A stretch of 64,000 bases of DNA, from positions 5,390,160 to 5,454,159 of the forward strand of contig NC_088298.1 in the NCBI RefSeq assembly GCF_032854445.1, given 5' to 3'. Numbering within the stretch: the first letter of the stretch is position 1; each line of letters starts with the position of its first letter. A program made the position numbers and the translations under genes. Of the stretch, positions 21,657 through 33,600 are shown in pieces. Under the pieces are notes generated by a model. It worked only from the letters and a program-made list of their open reading frames with translations, was not told the origin of the DNA and ran no database searches. The stretch is from Liolophura sinensis. Its lineage: Eukaryota; Mollusca; Polyplacophora; Chitonida; Chitonidae.

Positions 21657-23424
21657 TAAAACGAGGGAAGAACTTGGACTACTGGGAGTAGATGTGAAGT
21701 TACTGTTGTCGACTATGTCTGCAGATAAGCAGTTGGTGGAAAGCAGCAGAATAGATGGATTAACCGTCAGAGGATTGGATAGTTCACAGAAGATTCCGCT
21801 TCCCTCAGTATATTCTAGAGAGATTATGCCGGCAAACAGATCACAAATACCGACACCAGAAATTGCGTTGAGATGGCCTCATCTTCACAAGATTGCAGAC
21901 AAGATTTTGCCCCTTATTGACGTGGAGGTGGGTTTCCTCATTGGATACAATTGCCCTCGCGCACTGGTACCGCGAGATGTAATTCCGCCAAATGAAGATC
22001 ATGAACCTTATGGGCAGAAGACCGACTTAGGATGGGGTATACTCGGCATAGTTGACTCAAGTTTCAGTGAATCTGGAGCTGATGCCATCGGTCTTAGCCA
22101 CAGGATTCTGACATACGAAGTTCCGGCAGATTTGTGTGTGGACGACAGTGAAGGAAAAGGATGTCCGTCTGTTGTGATCCATTCCGTACGGTCAGCGGTT
22201 AAGGAGACAATTAATCCCAATACAGTCGCTAGAATGATGGAGATAGATTTAAGCGAACACAAGGACGCCGTAGGGTACTCTTCTGACGATCGTTTGTTCC
22301 TGAAGAAGGTAGAAAGCGGCATTAGATTTTGTGATGATAAGCATTATAAAATGCCCCTGCCTTTCAAGCAATCAGATCCCAAGCTACCGAACAACCGGAG
22401 CCAGGCGCTACATCGTCTGTACCGGCTGAAGCAGCGTTTTACGCGTGACAAGAAATATCGAGATGACTACATCAAGTTCATGCGTAATACCATTCACAAG
22501 GGGTTTGCTGAGCCAGTTCCAGAGAGCGAGTTGGAACTTAACAATGGCACAGTGTGGTATATCCCACACCATGGAGTATACCACTGGAAAAGGCCGAACA
22601 AAATTCGCGTAGTTTTTGACTGCAGCGCGAACTACAAAGGCCAATCATTGAATGATCGTCTATTGCAAGGTCCAGATCTTACAAATTTACTGACAGGCGT
22701 TCTGTGCAGATTCAGACAAGACTCAGTCGCATTTATCTGCGATATTGAACAAATGCTCTTCCAGTTCAGGGTCAACTCAGAACATCGCAACTTTCTGAGA
22801 TTTCTTTGGTGGAGTGACGATAACCTCAGCGGTGATCCCATCGTGATGGGGATGACGGTGCACCTTTTTGGAGCTGTCTCTTCTCCTTCCTGTGCGAGCT
22901 TTGGTCTGAAGGAAACGGCCAATAGGAACGAAGAGAAGTATGGAAAGGATGCCGCAGATTTTATCAGGCATGACTTCTATGTCGATGATGGGCTGAAATC
23001 GATAGCTTCCGCTATGAAAGCCATCGACCGGATTGACAGAAGCATGGCCATGTGTGCTGAAGGAGGTTTGCGTCTCCACAAGTTTGTCTCCAGTTCAAGA
23101 GAAGTCTTAGCTGCAGTCCCTTCGGGAAGTCAGGCAAAGGGCATACAGAGCCTGGATCTTATGTTTGAACCTCTACCGGTTGAAACAGCACTTGGGGTAC
23201 AGTGGTGTATCGAATCGGATGCTTTCCGGTTCAGGATTACCTTGCAGGATAAGCCCCTTACAAGAGGTGGTATCTTATCTACTGTATCTTCCATCTACGA
23301 CCCCCTAGGATTTGCCGCCTCAGTTATTCTATTAGGGAAGCAGATACTACAAGAGTTATGTCGAGATGGTCTAGATTGGGACAGTCCGTTGCCATACTCT
23401 GTGCGTCCAAAATTTCTAAAATGA
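21637..23424 (+). pseudogene. BEL/Pao protease remnant and reverse transcriptase
   Basis: It opens with only the distal part of the DUF1758/pepsin-like protease; the catalytic Asp segment is not present in any frame at the junction. The reverse transcriptase follows, with IRVVFDCSANYKG, FICDIEQMLFQF (first catalytic Asp region) and the RHDFYVDDGL box holding the YVDD active site. The frame stops at 23,422-23,424 between RT and RNase H. Confidence 0.92.
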
Positions 23425-23425
23425 T

Positions 23426-24640
23426 TTGTTTCTTCTAGAGAAAGTTAGCGTGCAGCGCTGTGTGAAACCAGCTAACTTTGGTCAAGTTCGTTCGGCAGAG
23501 CTCCACAGTTTTTCAGATGCCAGTAATAGTGGGTACGGCCAGTGTACCTACTTGCGGCTCACAGATGATAGACAACAAGTGCATTGCTCGTTTATGATGG
23601 GTAAAGCCAGGGTTACCCCTATGAAGCACGTTGCCATCCCCAGACTCGAGTTGACTGCTGCTCTCGTGTCAGCTAAGATTAGTGCCTTCTTGAAGCGGGA
23701 GCTGGAGTTTGAGGATATCCAGGAATACTTCTGGACTGACAGCAAAGTAGCACTGGGGTATGTTACGAACGATGCTCGAAGATTCCATGTGTTCGTCGCG
23801 AATCGTGTACAACAGATAAAGGAATTAAGCGAAGGAGCACAATGGCGGCACATACCCACAGACAAGAATTCAGCTGACGAAGCATCGCGAGGGTTGAGTG
23901 CTAAACAGTTCGTAGAGTCATCTAGGTGGATATGTGGCCCAGCCTTTCTCAGGGAGATGAGGATTCCAGACTTGGATATTGAGACTCAGGAGATCTTATG
24001 TGACGAGAACGACCCAGAAGTTAAGAGAGCCACGACGGGGGCCATACGGGCTAGGACGTCTCATGAACGGTTCCAATACTTTTCCGATTGGTATCGTCTG
24101 AAGAGAGAAGTGGCTGTTTTTCTTAGACTCAAGTCTTTTTTACAAGATCGCAAGGTGAAGATTAACCGATGCCAATGTCCGGCGAAGTCCATTGATGAGT
24201 ATGAGCCAGTAAAGAGCGAGGATCTTGAGAAGGCTGAAAATGTTATTCTGAAGTTGGTGCAAAGAGAATCGTTTTCGTCGGATATCAAAGTCCTTGAATC
24301 GGTGCATAAGAGCGGGAAGTCGACGAGGCAAACGGAGAAAGATCTCAAGAGAGTTTTAAAAGGCACAAGTTCGATTCATCGACTGGATCCCTTCCTTGAT
24401 GATAACGGCATTCCACGAGTGGGTGGCCGATTACAACGGGCAGAATTCACTTCGAATGTAAGACACCCTGCTGTGCCGAGGACTCACCATATCACCACAT
24501 TAGTGATTCGACACTTTCATCAGAAGACAGGACATCAAGGCCGTGGAATGACGACTAACCAGTTGAGGGCGAACGGTTTTTGGGTCACTGGTTGCAGTTC
24601 AGCCGTTTTGCAATACATCAGTAAGTGTGTGGAATGCTGA
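23426..24640 (+). pseudogene. BEL/Pao RNase H and integrase zinc-binding domain
   Basis: RNase H acidic residues are visible in HSFSDASNSGYG, IPRLELTAAL, FWTDSKVALGY and NSADEASRG. Downstream the HHCC-type integrase domain shows DNGIPRVGGRL, the paired His of the FHQKTGHQGRG region and a final CVEC. A TGA at 24,638-24,640 interrupts the reading just after this finger. The frame differs from the RT frame, so there is a frameshift near 23,424. Confidence 0.9.
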
Positions 24641-25219
24641 AGTCTACGTCATGACGTTCAAGAGCAGAAGATGGCAGATTTGCCTGGAGATAGAATTACA
24701 GAAGCTCCTCCTTTCACTTACTGCGGAGTGGACCTATTTGGACCCTGGGTTGTGAAGAATGGACGGAAGAGCGTCAAACGGTATGGGGTCTTATTTACCT
24801 GCATGGCTTGTCGAGCGATCCGTATGGAAACAGCCGATTCTCCCGACACAGATTCGTACATTAACTCGCTTCGTCGTTTCTTAAGTATTCGTGGTCCTAT
24901 TCGGCAGTTGAGATTGGATCGGGGAACGAATTTTGTGGGCGCAGAACGAGAACTCCGGAAGGCTGTCGCAGAAATGGACCAGACTCGAGTCCATACGTTT
25001 CTATCGGAGAAAGGCTGCGATTTCTTTGAGTTCAACATGAATGTTCCCAGCGCTATTCACGCAGGCGGAGTGTGGGAGCGACAGATAAGGACCGTGCGAA
25101 GTGTAATTTCTGGTCTCCTCAGGAAGGAAGGTTCGCAGCCTGATGACGACACCTTACGTACTCTGCTGTACGAAGTCACTGCTATTGTTAACAGCAGACC
25201 GCTTACGGCCGAAAATTGA
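24641..25219 (+). pseudogene. BEL/Pao integrase catalytic core
   Basis: In the same frame as the zinc-binding part, beyond its stop. Core motifs are YCGVDLFGPW (first Asp), LRLDRGTNFVGA (second Asp) and GGVWERQIRTVRS (Glu), so the DDE triad is intact. The frame ends at 25,219, where the next domain continues in another frame. Confidence 0.92.
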
Positions 25220-25668
25220 ATGATCCTATGTCTTTGGAGCCTTTAACTCCAAATCATTTGTTGACCATGAAGTCTAGTGTTATTCTCTCCCCGCCAGGCG
25301 CTTTCCAGCATGCAGATCTGTACTCTCGAAAACGCTGGCGTAGAGTACAGCATCTGACTAACGAGTTTTGGCGCCATTGGAAACAAAAGTATTTGCAGAC
25401 CTTACATACTCGCTCCAAGTGGAATCGTCCACGGCGGAATGTCGAAGTAGGAGATGTAGTCTTATTAAAAGAGGATCTGCCGCGCAACCAGTGGAGGATA
25501 GTGCGAGTTAAGGAAACCATTGTTGATAAAGATAATTATGTAGGCAAGGTTACCCTTGCAGTTGGTACTCAGAATCTAGATAAGAAGGGAAAACGAGTTC
25601 AATCTGTAACCATTCTGGAACGTCCAGTCCAGAAATTAGTTGTGTTGGTTAAGAGCCCAAATGACTGA
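25216..25668 (+). pseudogene. BEL/Pao pol C-terminal domain (DUF5641-like)
   Basis: LTPNHLLTMKS, WRRVQHLTNEFWRHW and VEVGDVVLLKEDLPRNQW follow the order of the domain that ends BEL/Pao polyproteins. A short frame overlap with the integrase core shows a frameshift near 25,215. It ends 51 bases before the 3' LTR. Confidence 0.88.
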
Positions 25669-25719
25669 ATATATTTCTGTATTTTGGTTTGGAAATAAGA
25701 AGTCTTATTTAGGGAGGTA

Positions 25720-26183
25720 TGTTACTGTAGTCAATACAGATAGGGAGTTGTCGCCCCTTTGCGACTTAGCTCAGATAATGTTTTTACGATGTAAACATGT
25801 TTATTTTATGTTACCTAAGTGCAGAATTTATAACTGTTTACAATGAATGTGAATCTGCGTAGGAGTTGAAGGTATCGACAACTGACAGGAGATGTCACAG
25901 TTTGCCCACTTTTCGTGACTTTAATGACGTAAATTCAGATATACGATTGTGCGCTAAATATAATATCGTTCTTTGTTTTTAGTTTCACGTGTAAGGAGCT
26001 TTTTGAACTGGATTGATGTATGGTTTTGGGGAGCGTGCGAATTTGCTCAAAGGGTGTACCTACACGAGTAACAGTTCTAATAAAGCAGCAGTGATCAACC
26101 CATGGATTGACTTTGTCATTTCCTCATTGCGAACTCACAGCAGCATTCGTCGCACACCGATGCGGTAGCTGCTGTTATAAACA
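25720..26183 (+). repeat. 3' LTR of the BEL/Pao element
   Basis: Begins TGTTACTGTAGTCAATAC right after a purine tract. It lacks the block present in the 5' LTR and has about 15 extra bases near 25,825. The indels and substitutions indicate an old insertion, or an LTR replaced by recombination. Confidence 0.88.
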
Positions 26184-26245
26184 TAATGATTATTACAACA
26201 GACTTTTTCCACTCCTTCATCTGAATCTTATTCTATATGTTTTCT

Positions 26246-26500
26246 GGGGGCCTCCGTGGCTCAGTCGGTTAAAGCGCTAGCGCAGCGTAATGTCCCAGGA
26301 GTCTCTCACCAATGCGGTCGCTGTGAGTTCAAGTCCAGCTCATGCTGGCTTCCTCTCCGGCCGCACGTGGAAAGGTCTGTCAGCAACCTGCGGATGGTCG
26401 TGGGTTTCTCCCACAATAATGCTGGCCGCCGTCGTGTAAGTGAAATATTCTTGAGTACGGCGTAAAACACCAATCAAATAAATAAATAAATAAATATATT
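26246..26500 (+). repeat. SINE family 1, full length
   Basis: The best-preserved forward copy. A box in CCGTGGCTCAGTCGGTTA, B box in GTGAGTTCAAGTCC, body through CCACAATAATGCTGGCC, and a tail of repeated AATA. It inserted just 3' of the BEL element. Confidence 0.92.
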
Positions 26501-27057
26501 TTCTCCACCATTAACGCACACACTCGATTTCTTTATTCAAAATGCATACACATACAGATTTGAATCTGCCTTCCTGTGCGGTCGTCGCGAAAGTCTTGAG
26601 GGCACCATGGCTGTGGAGGGCGAGGGGGCACAAAGGTTGCAGTTTTTTTTAAAATCAAGCACGTTTCAATGCACGGTTTGCTTGCTCCGGAGAAAAACAG
26701 ACAATTTCACAGTTTGTTGTGTCCTCTGGACGATTTTTCTTTATCTTTCTTTTACATTTTAGTTACAGAATGACCTGAAATATACAGATTTTGTTGGCGC
26801 GCATACAGTTTTGGTGTAAACCAGTACCATGGAGGGATTGGCACACGTCAATATCCCAAAGACCAACCGATCGCTAAGGTCGAGATCTAGATGGCCGCAA
26901 TCAGCCATCATGGCCCTATTCAGAGGCTTCGTATGGGAGGGTTGAGCAATTGTTGGTGACTTCACAATTTTTGGAGGCTAAAAATTCCATGTCCGAAGCC
27001 GGTTTTGAACCTGGAGTGTTATTGTAACCTGAAAGACAATCCGGATTACCATAGTTT
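26501..27057. other. Intergenic, nothing recognised
   Basis: No exon or RNA gene could be supported. A short TTTTGAACCTGGAG segment at about 27,002 resembles a B box, but no matching A box was found. Confidence 0.4.
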
Positions 27058-27321
27058 ATTTCTATTATTTATTTCATTGGTGTTTTATGTCGTACTCAAG
27101 AATATTTCATTTATACGATGGCGACCAGCATTATAGTGGGAGGAAACCCTATGGAACCCATGCACGACCATCCGCGTAGACTGCTGGCAAACCTTCCCAC
27201 GTACGGCCGGAGAGGAAGCCACCATGAGCTGGAATGGAACTCACAGCGACCGCATTGGTGAGAGGTCCCTGGTTCATTGCGCCGCGGAGGCCCCTAAGCC
27301 CCTTGGCCACGGAGGCCACCG
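27058..27321 (-). repeat. SINE family 1, nearly full length
   Basis: Reverse orientation, with body and degraded tRNA head (GGCCACGGAGGCC at the far end). Confidence 0.88.
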
Positions 27322-28508
27322 GATTACCATAACAAACAGGGACTTATTACTATATTACGATTGCTCTAATTTTGACGCATTTTGACTCGAAGGCAATTAT
27401 TATTAGTATTATCAGTCTTATTGCAGACTCAAGTCCATAGAATATGCATGATAGTAAATAAATACTGAGATTACATATAACGACAGCTTACAGCCATACA
27501 ATGTAATAATACAGAGTATGACTACACTTTACACATACAACTGAATGAACACGGACATACAGTCGCTATGGTTTGATTGTTACAGGAGCCAAGTCTTGTT
27601 AACAAGAAGTTTGGTGTTTTGCGCACTATTTCTCCCAAAGACATTACCTTTGCATGAAAACATGTCACTAGCACAACAGCTGCAGTTGGATTAAACTGAA
27701 CACAAACGATCTCACGAACTCGTTCTCATTCAAAGCGTTGGGCAAAACTGTTTCCAAAACTGTTTCCAAAACTGTTTTTCCAGAATTTTTATTGCGCCGT
27801 AAAAAAAGACTTAAGTAAGATTTTATACAATGTCGGACCACATCTAAGTGATGTGACGCAAGATCACTTTCTACATAAAACAATATCTTATTTGTCTTAT
27901 TTTGAAAAGATATTTTCCCTGAATTAACTTCTGAACTACCTATAATTTTAATAGCTCTTTAATGATTTTAGGTATTCAAAGTACTGTGAAAAAACTTCTT
28001 TAGGTATTCAAAGTATTGTGAAAAACCTTTTTAGGTATTCAAAGTACTGTGAAAAACCTTTTTAGGTATTCAAAGTACTGTGAAAAACCTTTTTTAGGTA
28101 TTCAAATTACGTTAAAAAACCTGGGGAAAATACAGTTTGAAACCTCCACCTTCGGAAATGATCGGTTTTGAGGATAAAAATGTAAAAATAATGACATAAA
28201 TTTTATTTCTGGACACAGTTCTCAGCTGCCTTTCATTTGAGGTATGCATTATTTTTTACTTTATATATACTTAATATAAGGTAACTTGTATTTCACGTGA
28301 AGTTCGTTAAACGTGAACTTTCATATGCTAATAAAGGCATTGAAATGATGCGCCGGATACCTACTCCTGAGTATCGCTAACAGCAAAATCAAACTTCACA
28401 CAAAACTCTTAACAGGGAGTATATGGTGGGTGGACCAGTCCGAAGTAAAACAAAATGTGTCACTTGAAATATACTCAACTTTAGATGAAATTTTGTACTC
28501 ACAATATT
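27322..28508. other. Intergenic with two small tandem repeats
   Basis: A 15-base repeat (AAAACTGTTTCC) occurs about three times at 27,745-27,780. A roughly 33-base repeat containing TAGGTATTCAAAGTACTGTG occurs about five times at 27,965-28,125. No coding exon seen. Confidence 0.6.
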
Positions 28509-28702
28509 TTATTTATTTATTTATTTGATTGGTGTTTTACGCCGTACTCAAGAATATTTCACTTATACGACGGCGGCCAGCATTATGGTGGGAGGAAACC
28601 GGGCATTGTCCAGAGAGAAACCCACGGCCATCCAACGACGTTGCTGGAAGACCTTCCCTTGTACGGCCGAAGAGAAACTCACTTGAACTCACAGCAACCG
28701 CA
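28509..28702 (-). repeat. SINE family 1, tRNA head partly lost
   Basis: The tail and body are clear (GTACTCAAGAATATTTCACT, GGCGGCCAGCATTATGG); the head end is truncated after ACTCACAGCAACCGC. Confidence 0.88.
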
Positions 28703-28859
28703 CAGTGCTCACAATAACTGTATCACACAAGCATGTGTATCATTGTGGTTCAGAAGAACATATAAAGTACAATCAATTCAGAAATACAAACATATTGTTA
28801 AACATATTGTCCATACATGGAGGCCCGGGACTTGTAATAAGTTTGGCGTTAAGCCATAA

Positions 28860-28882
28860 TCATTCATTCATTCATTCATTCT
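28860..28882. repeat. (ATTC)n microsatellite
   Basis: About five ATTC units, immediately after GGCGTTAAGCCATAA, which looks like the tail of another, unidentified short interspersed element. Confidence 0.6.
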
Positions 28883-29059
28883 AATAAGTTATAAGCCCGG
28901 AACTTCTTATAAGTTCATAAAATTGCATAAGTTGGTAGTTTTCTTGCCCTAAGCCCACCAAGAGGTATATTTCTTGAAAAAGTCAAACATTACACGAAAA
29001 TTGCTTTGATATGCATGGTAAAGATGTTACATAAGTAAAACACCTTTGCTTAATCAGTA

Positions 29060-29170
29060 TCTTGTTCGTTAGTGTGTTGCCAAAGGTTGGTGGTTTACTC
29101 CCAGGCAATCCGATTTTGCCCACATATATTGAAAAGGCCACCATTGTATGGGTGAAAACTTCTCCATTAT
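29060..29170. repeat. Low-copy dispersed repeat (related to about 57,270-57,365)
   Basis: TTGCCAAAGGTTGGTGGTTTA followed by GGCCACCATTGTATGGGTGA has a close counterpart at 57,278-57,365 in the same order. Possibly an old SINE relic. Confidence 0.45.
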
Positions 29171-29341
29171 GTGAAACAAGGATCAAATAAAAAAAATGCT
29201 CCACGATCTAGACGTTTGTATCCTATTTGTGATTCAATGCTCTCATTCCAGTAAATAAAGTAAATTTCACACAATTCGGCAGTAAACAACAGAAAAAGAA
29301 AATATTCGATGTCCAACGAAGTGAAAACAGTATGAACTTAC

Positions 29342-29407
29342 CTTCTCATGCAGCCCAAGAATTCGTGTCTGGATTCGTACGATACCGCGAGTAATGCACC
29401 TGGCCAT
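29342..29407 (-). CDS. Candidate first coding exon of an unidentified gene
   Basis: On the minus strand an ATG opens 22 codons (MARCITRGIVRIQTRILGLH, then two more) and runs directly into GAGAAG|GTAAGT, a consensus 5' splice site. The upstream region is comparatively GC-rich and has GTCCAATCAC, a CCAAT-box motif. I could not find the following exon and do not recognise the peptide, so chance is a serious alternative. Confidence 0.3.
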
Positions 29408-29409
29408 AA

Positions 29410-30868
29410 ATACGGGGTAAATTTATCGACGTACTTCGTGTGTTACGTGATCACTCTATTACCATCAAGCAAGGTGTTTATTGCGTGTTTAGTAGTCAGT
29501 CTCGCGTTGTGCTTCACACATCGAGTTTGTGATTGGACGGAATAAACGACCAATGAGATCAAACACATCCGGCCGCTTCTCTCCGCCGGTTTGCCTCATT
29601 CTTTGTCACTCGCTCCTATGCACCTGGTAAATTGTTGACCTGCTCTCGTGAGACTAAAATGCTAAGCGAAACTTTGATAATGTTAAATCAAACATTTTGC
29701 ATGGCAGCGGTGGGGGATGGAAAGCATTTATAATGCTAGGTTCACAGTTTCTTAAGTGTCAGAAATTTAACAATTGGAAAATATTGTAATTTAACATTGT
29801 GCTATGTCAAATTAACGTTTTAAGAAAGCAGAAGCACGCGCGAAAATCCCATTGATAGAGACTTAAAGACAAACAAAAAACGTGAAGTATATACCAAATT
29901 TATTTTTTTAGAACTTTTTCAACTTGGTGAAATGCATTTGACACTTTCGATTTAAACTGGCCTTTTCTGACTATATTGGGACCATTGTCGGTTTTCTTGC
30001 CACTTAACACAGGTTGCTGGATTTCATCGTTCAAAACGAATATACATTTAGATCTATGAATGCATTCGCCGAATGGACATTTAAAGGAAATAATTCAAGG
30101 TATAAATACGGATGAGATGCCAATGATCCACTCTGCATGGGTCACTACTTACCAGCGCACAATCGTCTGATGTCTTAAACTATTTTACACCTTGGAAAAA
30201 TTCGAGAAAAAAATTAAACCAAATATTTTGCTTGACAGTGTTTAATAGTCTTTCATCTAAAGGATACTTCAGTTTTTTTTTCGCCTTTAAGATTTAACCA
30301 ACGTGTCAATGACTTTACAGTTCAGTCTGCGTGACGTACAGATCTGAACGTCATATTACAATAAAACAAATGCTTTTCAAAACATTCCCGTGTTTGGGCA
30401 ACGAACACATCATCGATTAGGGAAGGTAATAAGGAAAGCACGTAGGCGTTTAACAGGCTTGCAGATGAATGTAAATCCAGTTTGCCGGCACCTTGTCCAG
30501 CTTTGTTATATCAGGATTCAAATTAGTGTGGAATAAATCCCACATGTTGCATCTAATCTGCCGCTGATTAGCTATGGGGGTGAGGGTGGGGGTTGGGGGG
30601 GGGGGGGGGTGTTTGGGGCGTGATGGGGTAAGGGGTGGGATGCATGGATTTTGCAGGTCTGGTCTATTCACAGTTAAATTGTCCCAGTGATCTACAGCAG
30701 AATTACTATCCTTCAAAAACAAAAATCCACCTCCACAATTCTCAAGAACTCTTGATTGAACTTAACACTGCAGGTATTTGGACGGTGTTTATTATTACAG
30801 GATAACAGGTTTTCCAGTCGACAAATCATGGAAGAATGAGCAACTCACAAATGTAATGTTTGTTTCAA
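29410..30868. other. Intergenic; one G-rich tract
   Basis: No exon recognised. On the plus strand 30,575-30,640 is a dense G-rich run (GGGTGGGGGTTGGGG followed by 15 or more G), a strong G-quadruplex candidate. It produces a spurious proline-rich frame on the minus strand. Confidence 0.55.
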
Positions 30869-31122
30869 TTTTATTTATTTAGTTAGTTATTTAATTGGTG
30901 TTTTACGCCGTACTCAAGAATATTTCACTTATACGACGGCGGCCAGCATTATGGTGGGAGGAAACGGGACAGAGCCCGGGGGAAACCAACGACCATCCGC
31001 AGGTTGCTGACAGACCTTCCCACTTACGGCCGGAGAGGAAGCCAGCATGAGCTGGACTTGAACTCACAGCGACCGCATTGGTGAAAGCTTCTGGGTCATT
31101 ACGCTGCGCTAGCGCGCTAAAC
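30869..31122 (-). repeat. SINE family 1, full body and partial head
   Basis: Reverse orientation; ends at the head with CATTACGCTGCGCTAGCGCG. Confidence 0.9.
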
Positions 31123-31263
31123 TTGTTTTAATTTTTTGGTCTGCCTTAATTATATAAAAACAAATTACCATCTTCTGTGATATGTGTTCGCAATGCCTTA
31201 CACTGTAATATGTGAATATGTAAGAATTTTTCGGAACAGGTAGAATAAAACCATAACTTAGGT

Positions 31264-31395
31264 AAATTGAAAAGAGGCTGTATTTCACAGGTTACGTTCG
31301 ACAATTCGCCAGCTATCAATCAAACTGTCGTCGCTACTCTATAGTTTAACCCTCTATGCTGTATGTCTTTAATTATAGTATATGATTTTCAATTC
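31264..31395 (+). repeat. Dispersed repeat R1, copy a
   Basis: Contains GTATTTCACAGGTTACG, then AACTGTCGTCGCTACTCTA and CCCTCTATGCTGTATGTC. The last two parts are the unit that is tandemly amplified at 33.6-35.3 kb. Confidence 0.6.
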
Positions 31396-33339
31396 ATTTA
31401 CGTTAAGTAATGCTCGGCGCTGCTGAATTGTCCTCAAATCAACAAACCCAAGCACCCTTGTAATATAAAAGACTGTAAACTGCAGACTTCAGCTATTCGT
31501 ATATCAAATGTGCGATGAATATTTAGCCTCTTGCCCCGGGGTACGCGGAATTCGAACTTATACGCCCTCTAGCTACATTGCTTAGGCAGAATTAGGTACG
31601 AAAATGTAGTGATGGTGAGAGCAATGTGATAGACGTCACGTGTCTAGATTTACTTAAAATACTGTCGTCACATGTGAAAAAATAAATCGCTGGAAGACGT
31701 ACAGATTTACTTCTATGTATTCGTCCTCAATCCCACCCCGGTGATTCCGCCAAGAATGCGTTTTGTATCTGTTGACCTTGTGCAAGCATATCTGGACTTG
31801 ATATAAGTGTTAAACGGATCACTGACCGAAAGACGAATGAGATTGCTGAGGCACTCCCGATAAGGTTCAGCGGGGCAGTTCCGTGTTGTGCCATAAAGGG
31901 AGATAACTCCTTTATGCTTGTCTAATGTTATGCACTAGTATACCTATAATTTGATATTTATATAAATAAATAAAATTTGGATATTGGAAACATATATTAG
32001 AAATAGAAAGTATTTATTTTCTGCTAAACAATATAAACTATTTTGTTAAAACTTTAAAAAACATTTTAATAACACCCAAATATTTTAGATGTATTGGAGG
32101 TCCCGTATTTTGTATTAGGATGTCTCTCTATATATTCGCGCACACCCCCTGAACCGAGTACTTAGAACTGAGTAAAATCAGTCAATCAATCAATTAATCA
32201 ATCAAAAATTTTTGCCCCCATGTTCCCAAAGGAACTGGGGTATAAGAGGAAGAACAAGGCGACATAAGATTAGTTCCAAGCGCTAGCGGTGAGGCAGGCC
32301 GAATTTGAAGTACGTGAAAATCGCTAGTACCTTGAGCTAAATCCACGCAGCTGTGTGATGACAACACGACTTTTGGGTCCGGACGGTCAACGTCGAAGTT
32401 TCAGCATTGACAGTTAGTTGGGGCTAGCTGACGGTAAGAAATCACATGTGAGTCGAAGTATGCAAAGTTGGGCATGACACGACAGAGGCAAGGTGAACAA
32501 TAAAAAGATATTAAATACAGCGTGAACAAAAGGGAATGTGTCCAGCTCAGGTTTCATTGTGAGCAGTGAACTGACTGGTGTTGAAAAACATAAAATGTCA
32601 TCTATAATCTGGCATTTTCATTCAGACACTCAAACATATAAGTTAATCTTCAAGCTGCATCCCATGTGAGGCTGGGAATATAATTAAGACGTAGAGAATG
32701 GAGAGTAAAACCAGAGCTGACACTACAGTGTGATAGCTGACAAGTGGTCACCGGTGAAAAAAACACCAAAATTCAGTCAATTTACAAGCCCCCCCTCCCC
32801 TTCCCCGCCAAATTACCTGCACTCGTGTTAACTTAAACTGCAATTTATTAGACGTCACTGGTATAGAATTACTCAAAATACTATGTTGTCATCACATTTA
32901 ACATACCCTAGTATTATGTTAAACTCTTAATGCTTGATGATATTCAACTTGATCGATGCTGATATACAAACCGAATCAAAGTCCGTGTGATGTCTCCCTG
33001 AGGCCAAGCCGTATCATTGAGATGCAGTACCGGCCATTCTAGTTTAATCACTATCTGTAGTCAATGAATGTGCTATCCCGGCTTGTGAATGTACGGCGTC
33101 AAACATCTTTCACTCGCAACTGTGCACGAACGTTGAAGACGTAAGTCGAAAATAAATGGATCTTGCGATTATCGACGTGGAACGCCCTTTACTACGAATG
33201 GTATACGAATGGTGTACGAATGTCGGACATGACGCTCATTTGTATATGACGCTACATGTTTGCCTAGTTCTGCTTAAGCTATGGTGCTAGGGAGTGTGTA
33301 ATTTGCTACTATTTATTCATTCACTCGATAAAACCCTAT
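31396..33339. other. Intergenic, with a minus-strand copy of repeat R1
   Basis: Apart from 32,680-32,760, which carries GGAGAGTAAAACCAGAG and GTCACCGGTGAAA (R1 reversed), I see no gene or element. Confidence 0.5.
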
Positions 33340-33600
33340 AACTGAGGTAAATTGACGAGTACATGTGACAATTTGCCAACTGTTACACTCCCGTCGCTGC
33401 TCTCCATGCTGTAGCCTTTTATATTACAAACCCCGTCAGTAAGCCTGCTTTAGTCATGGCGTTAGGCTCCTACTTTTTAAAGTTATACATGAACGGTGGG
33501 AAAAAAACACTGGCTGAGGTAAATGTAATAAAGGCCGCATTTCATCAGTTATACGTCGTGTTACAATTTGCCTGTCATAACACTGTCGTCACTGCTCTAG
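33340..33600 (+). repeat. Dispersed repeat R1, two copies upstream of the array
   Basis: GAGGTAAATTGACGAG then CCCGTCGCTGCTCTCCATGC at 33,340-33,415, and a second similar block at 33,514-33,600 that passes directly into the 48-bp array. Confidence 0.6.

Larger units (their letters stand above)
18531..26183 (+). mobile_element. BEL/Pao-type LTR retrotransposon, complete in extent but disabled
   Basis: Two direct LTRs flank a gag-pol region whose domain order (gag, zinc knuckles, protease remnant, reverse transcriptase, RNase H, zinc-binding integrase, integrase core, C-terminal DUF5641-like domain) is that of the BEL/Pao superfamily. A purine tract TAGGGAGGTA immediately precedes the 3' LTR. 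Flanking bases show no clear target-site duplication. Coding is interrupted by at least three frame changes, two in-frame stops and a loss at the protease, so this copy cannot act on its own. Confidence 0.93.

Noticed and set aside
26246-26330. A possible genuine tRNA gene (A and B boxes)
   Set aside because: The head cannot fold as a full cloverleaf by eye, and the same head with the same body recurs in many copies, so it is a SINE.
28859-28885. A regular ATTCATTC run considered as a CRISPR-like or telomeric repeat
   Set aside because: It is a plain tetranucleotide microsatellite. No CRISPR array exists in this eukaryotic window; the other periodic arrays lack unique spacers between conserved repeats.
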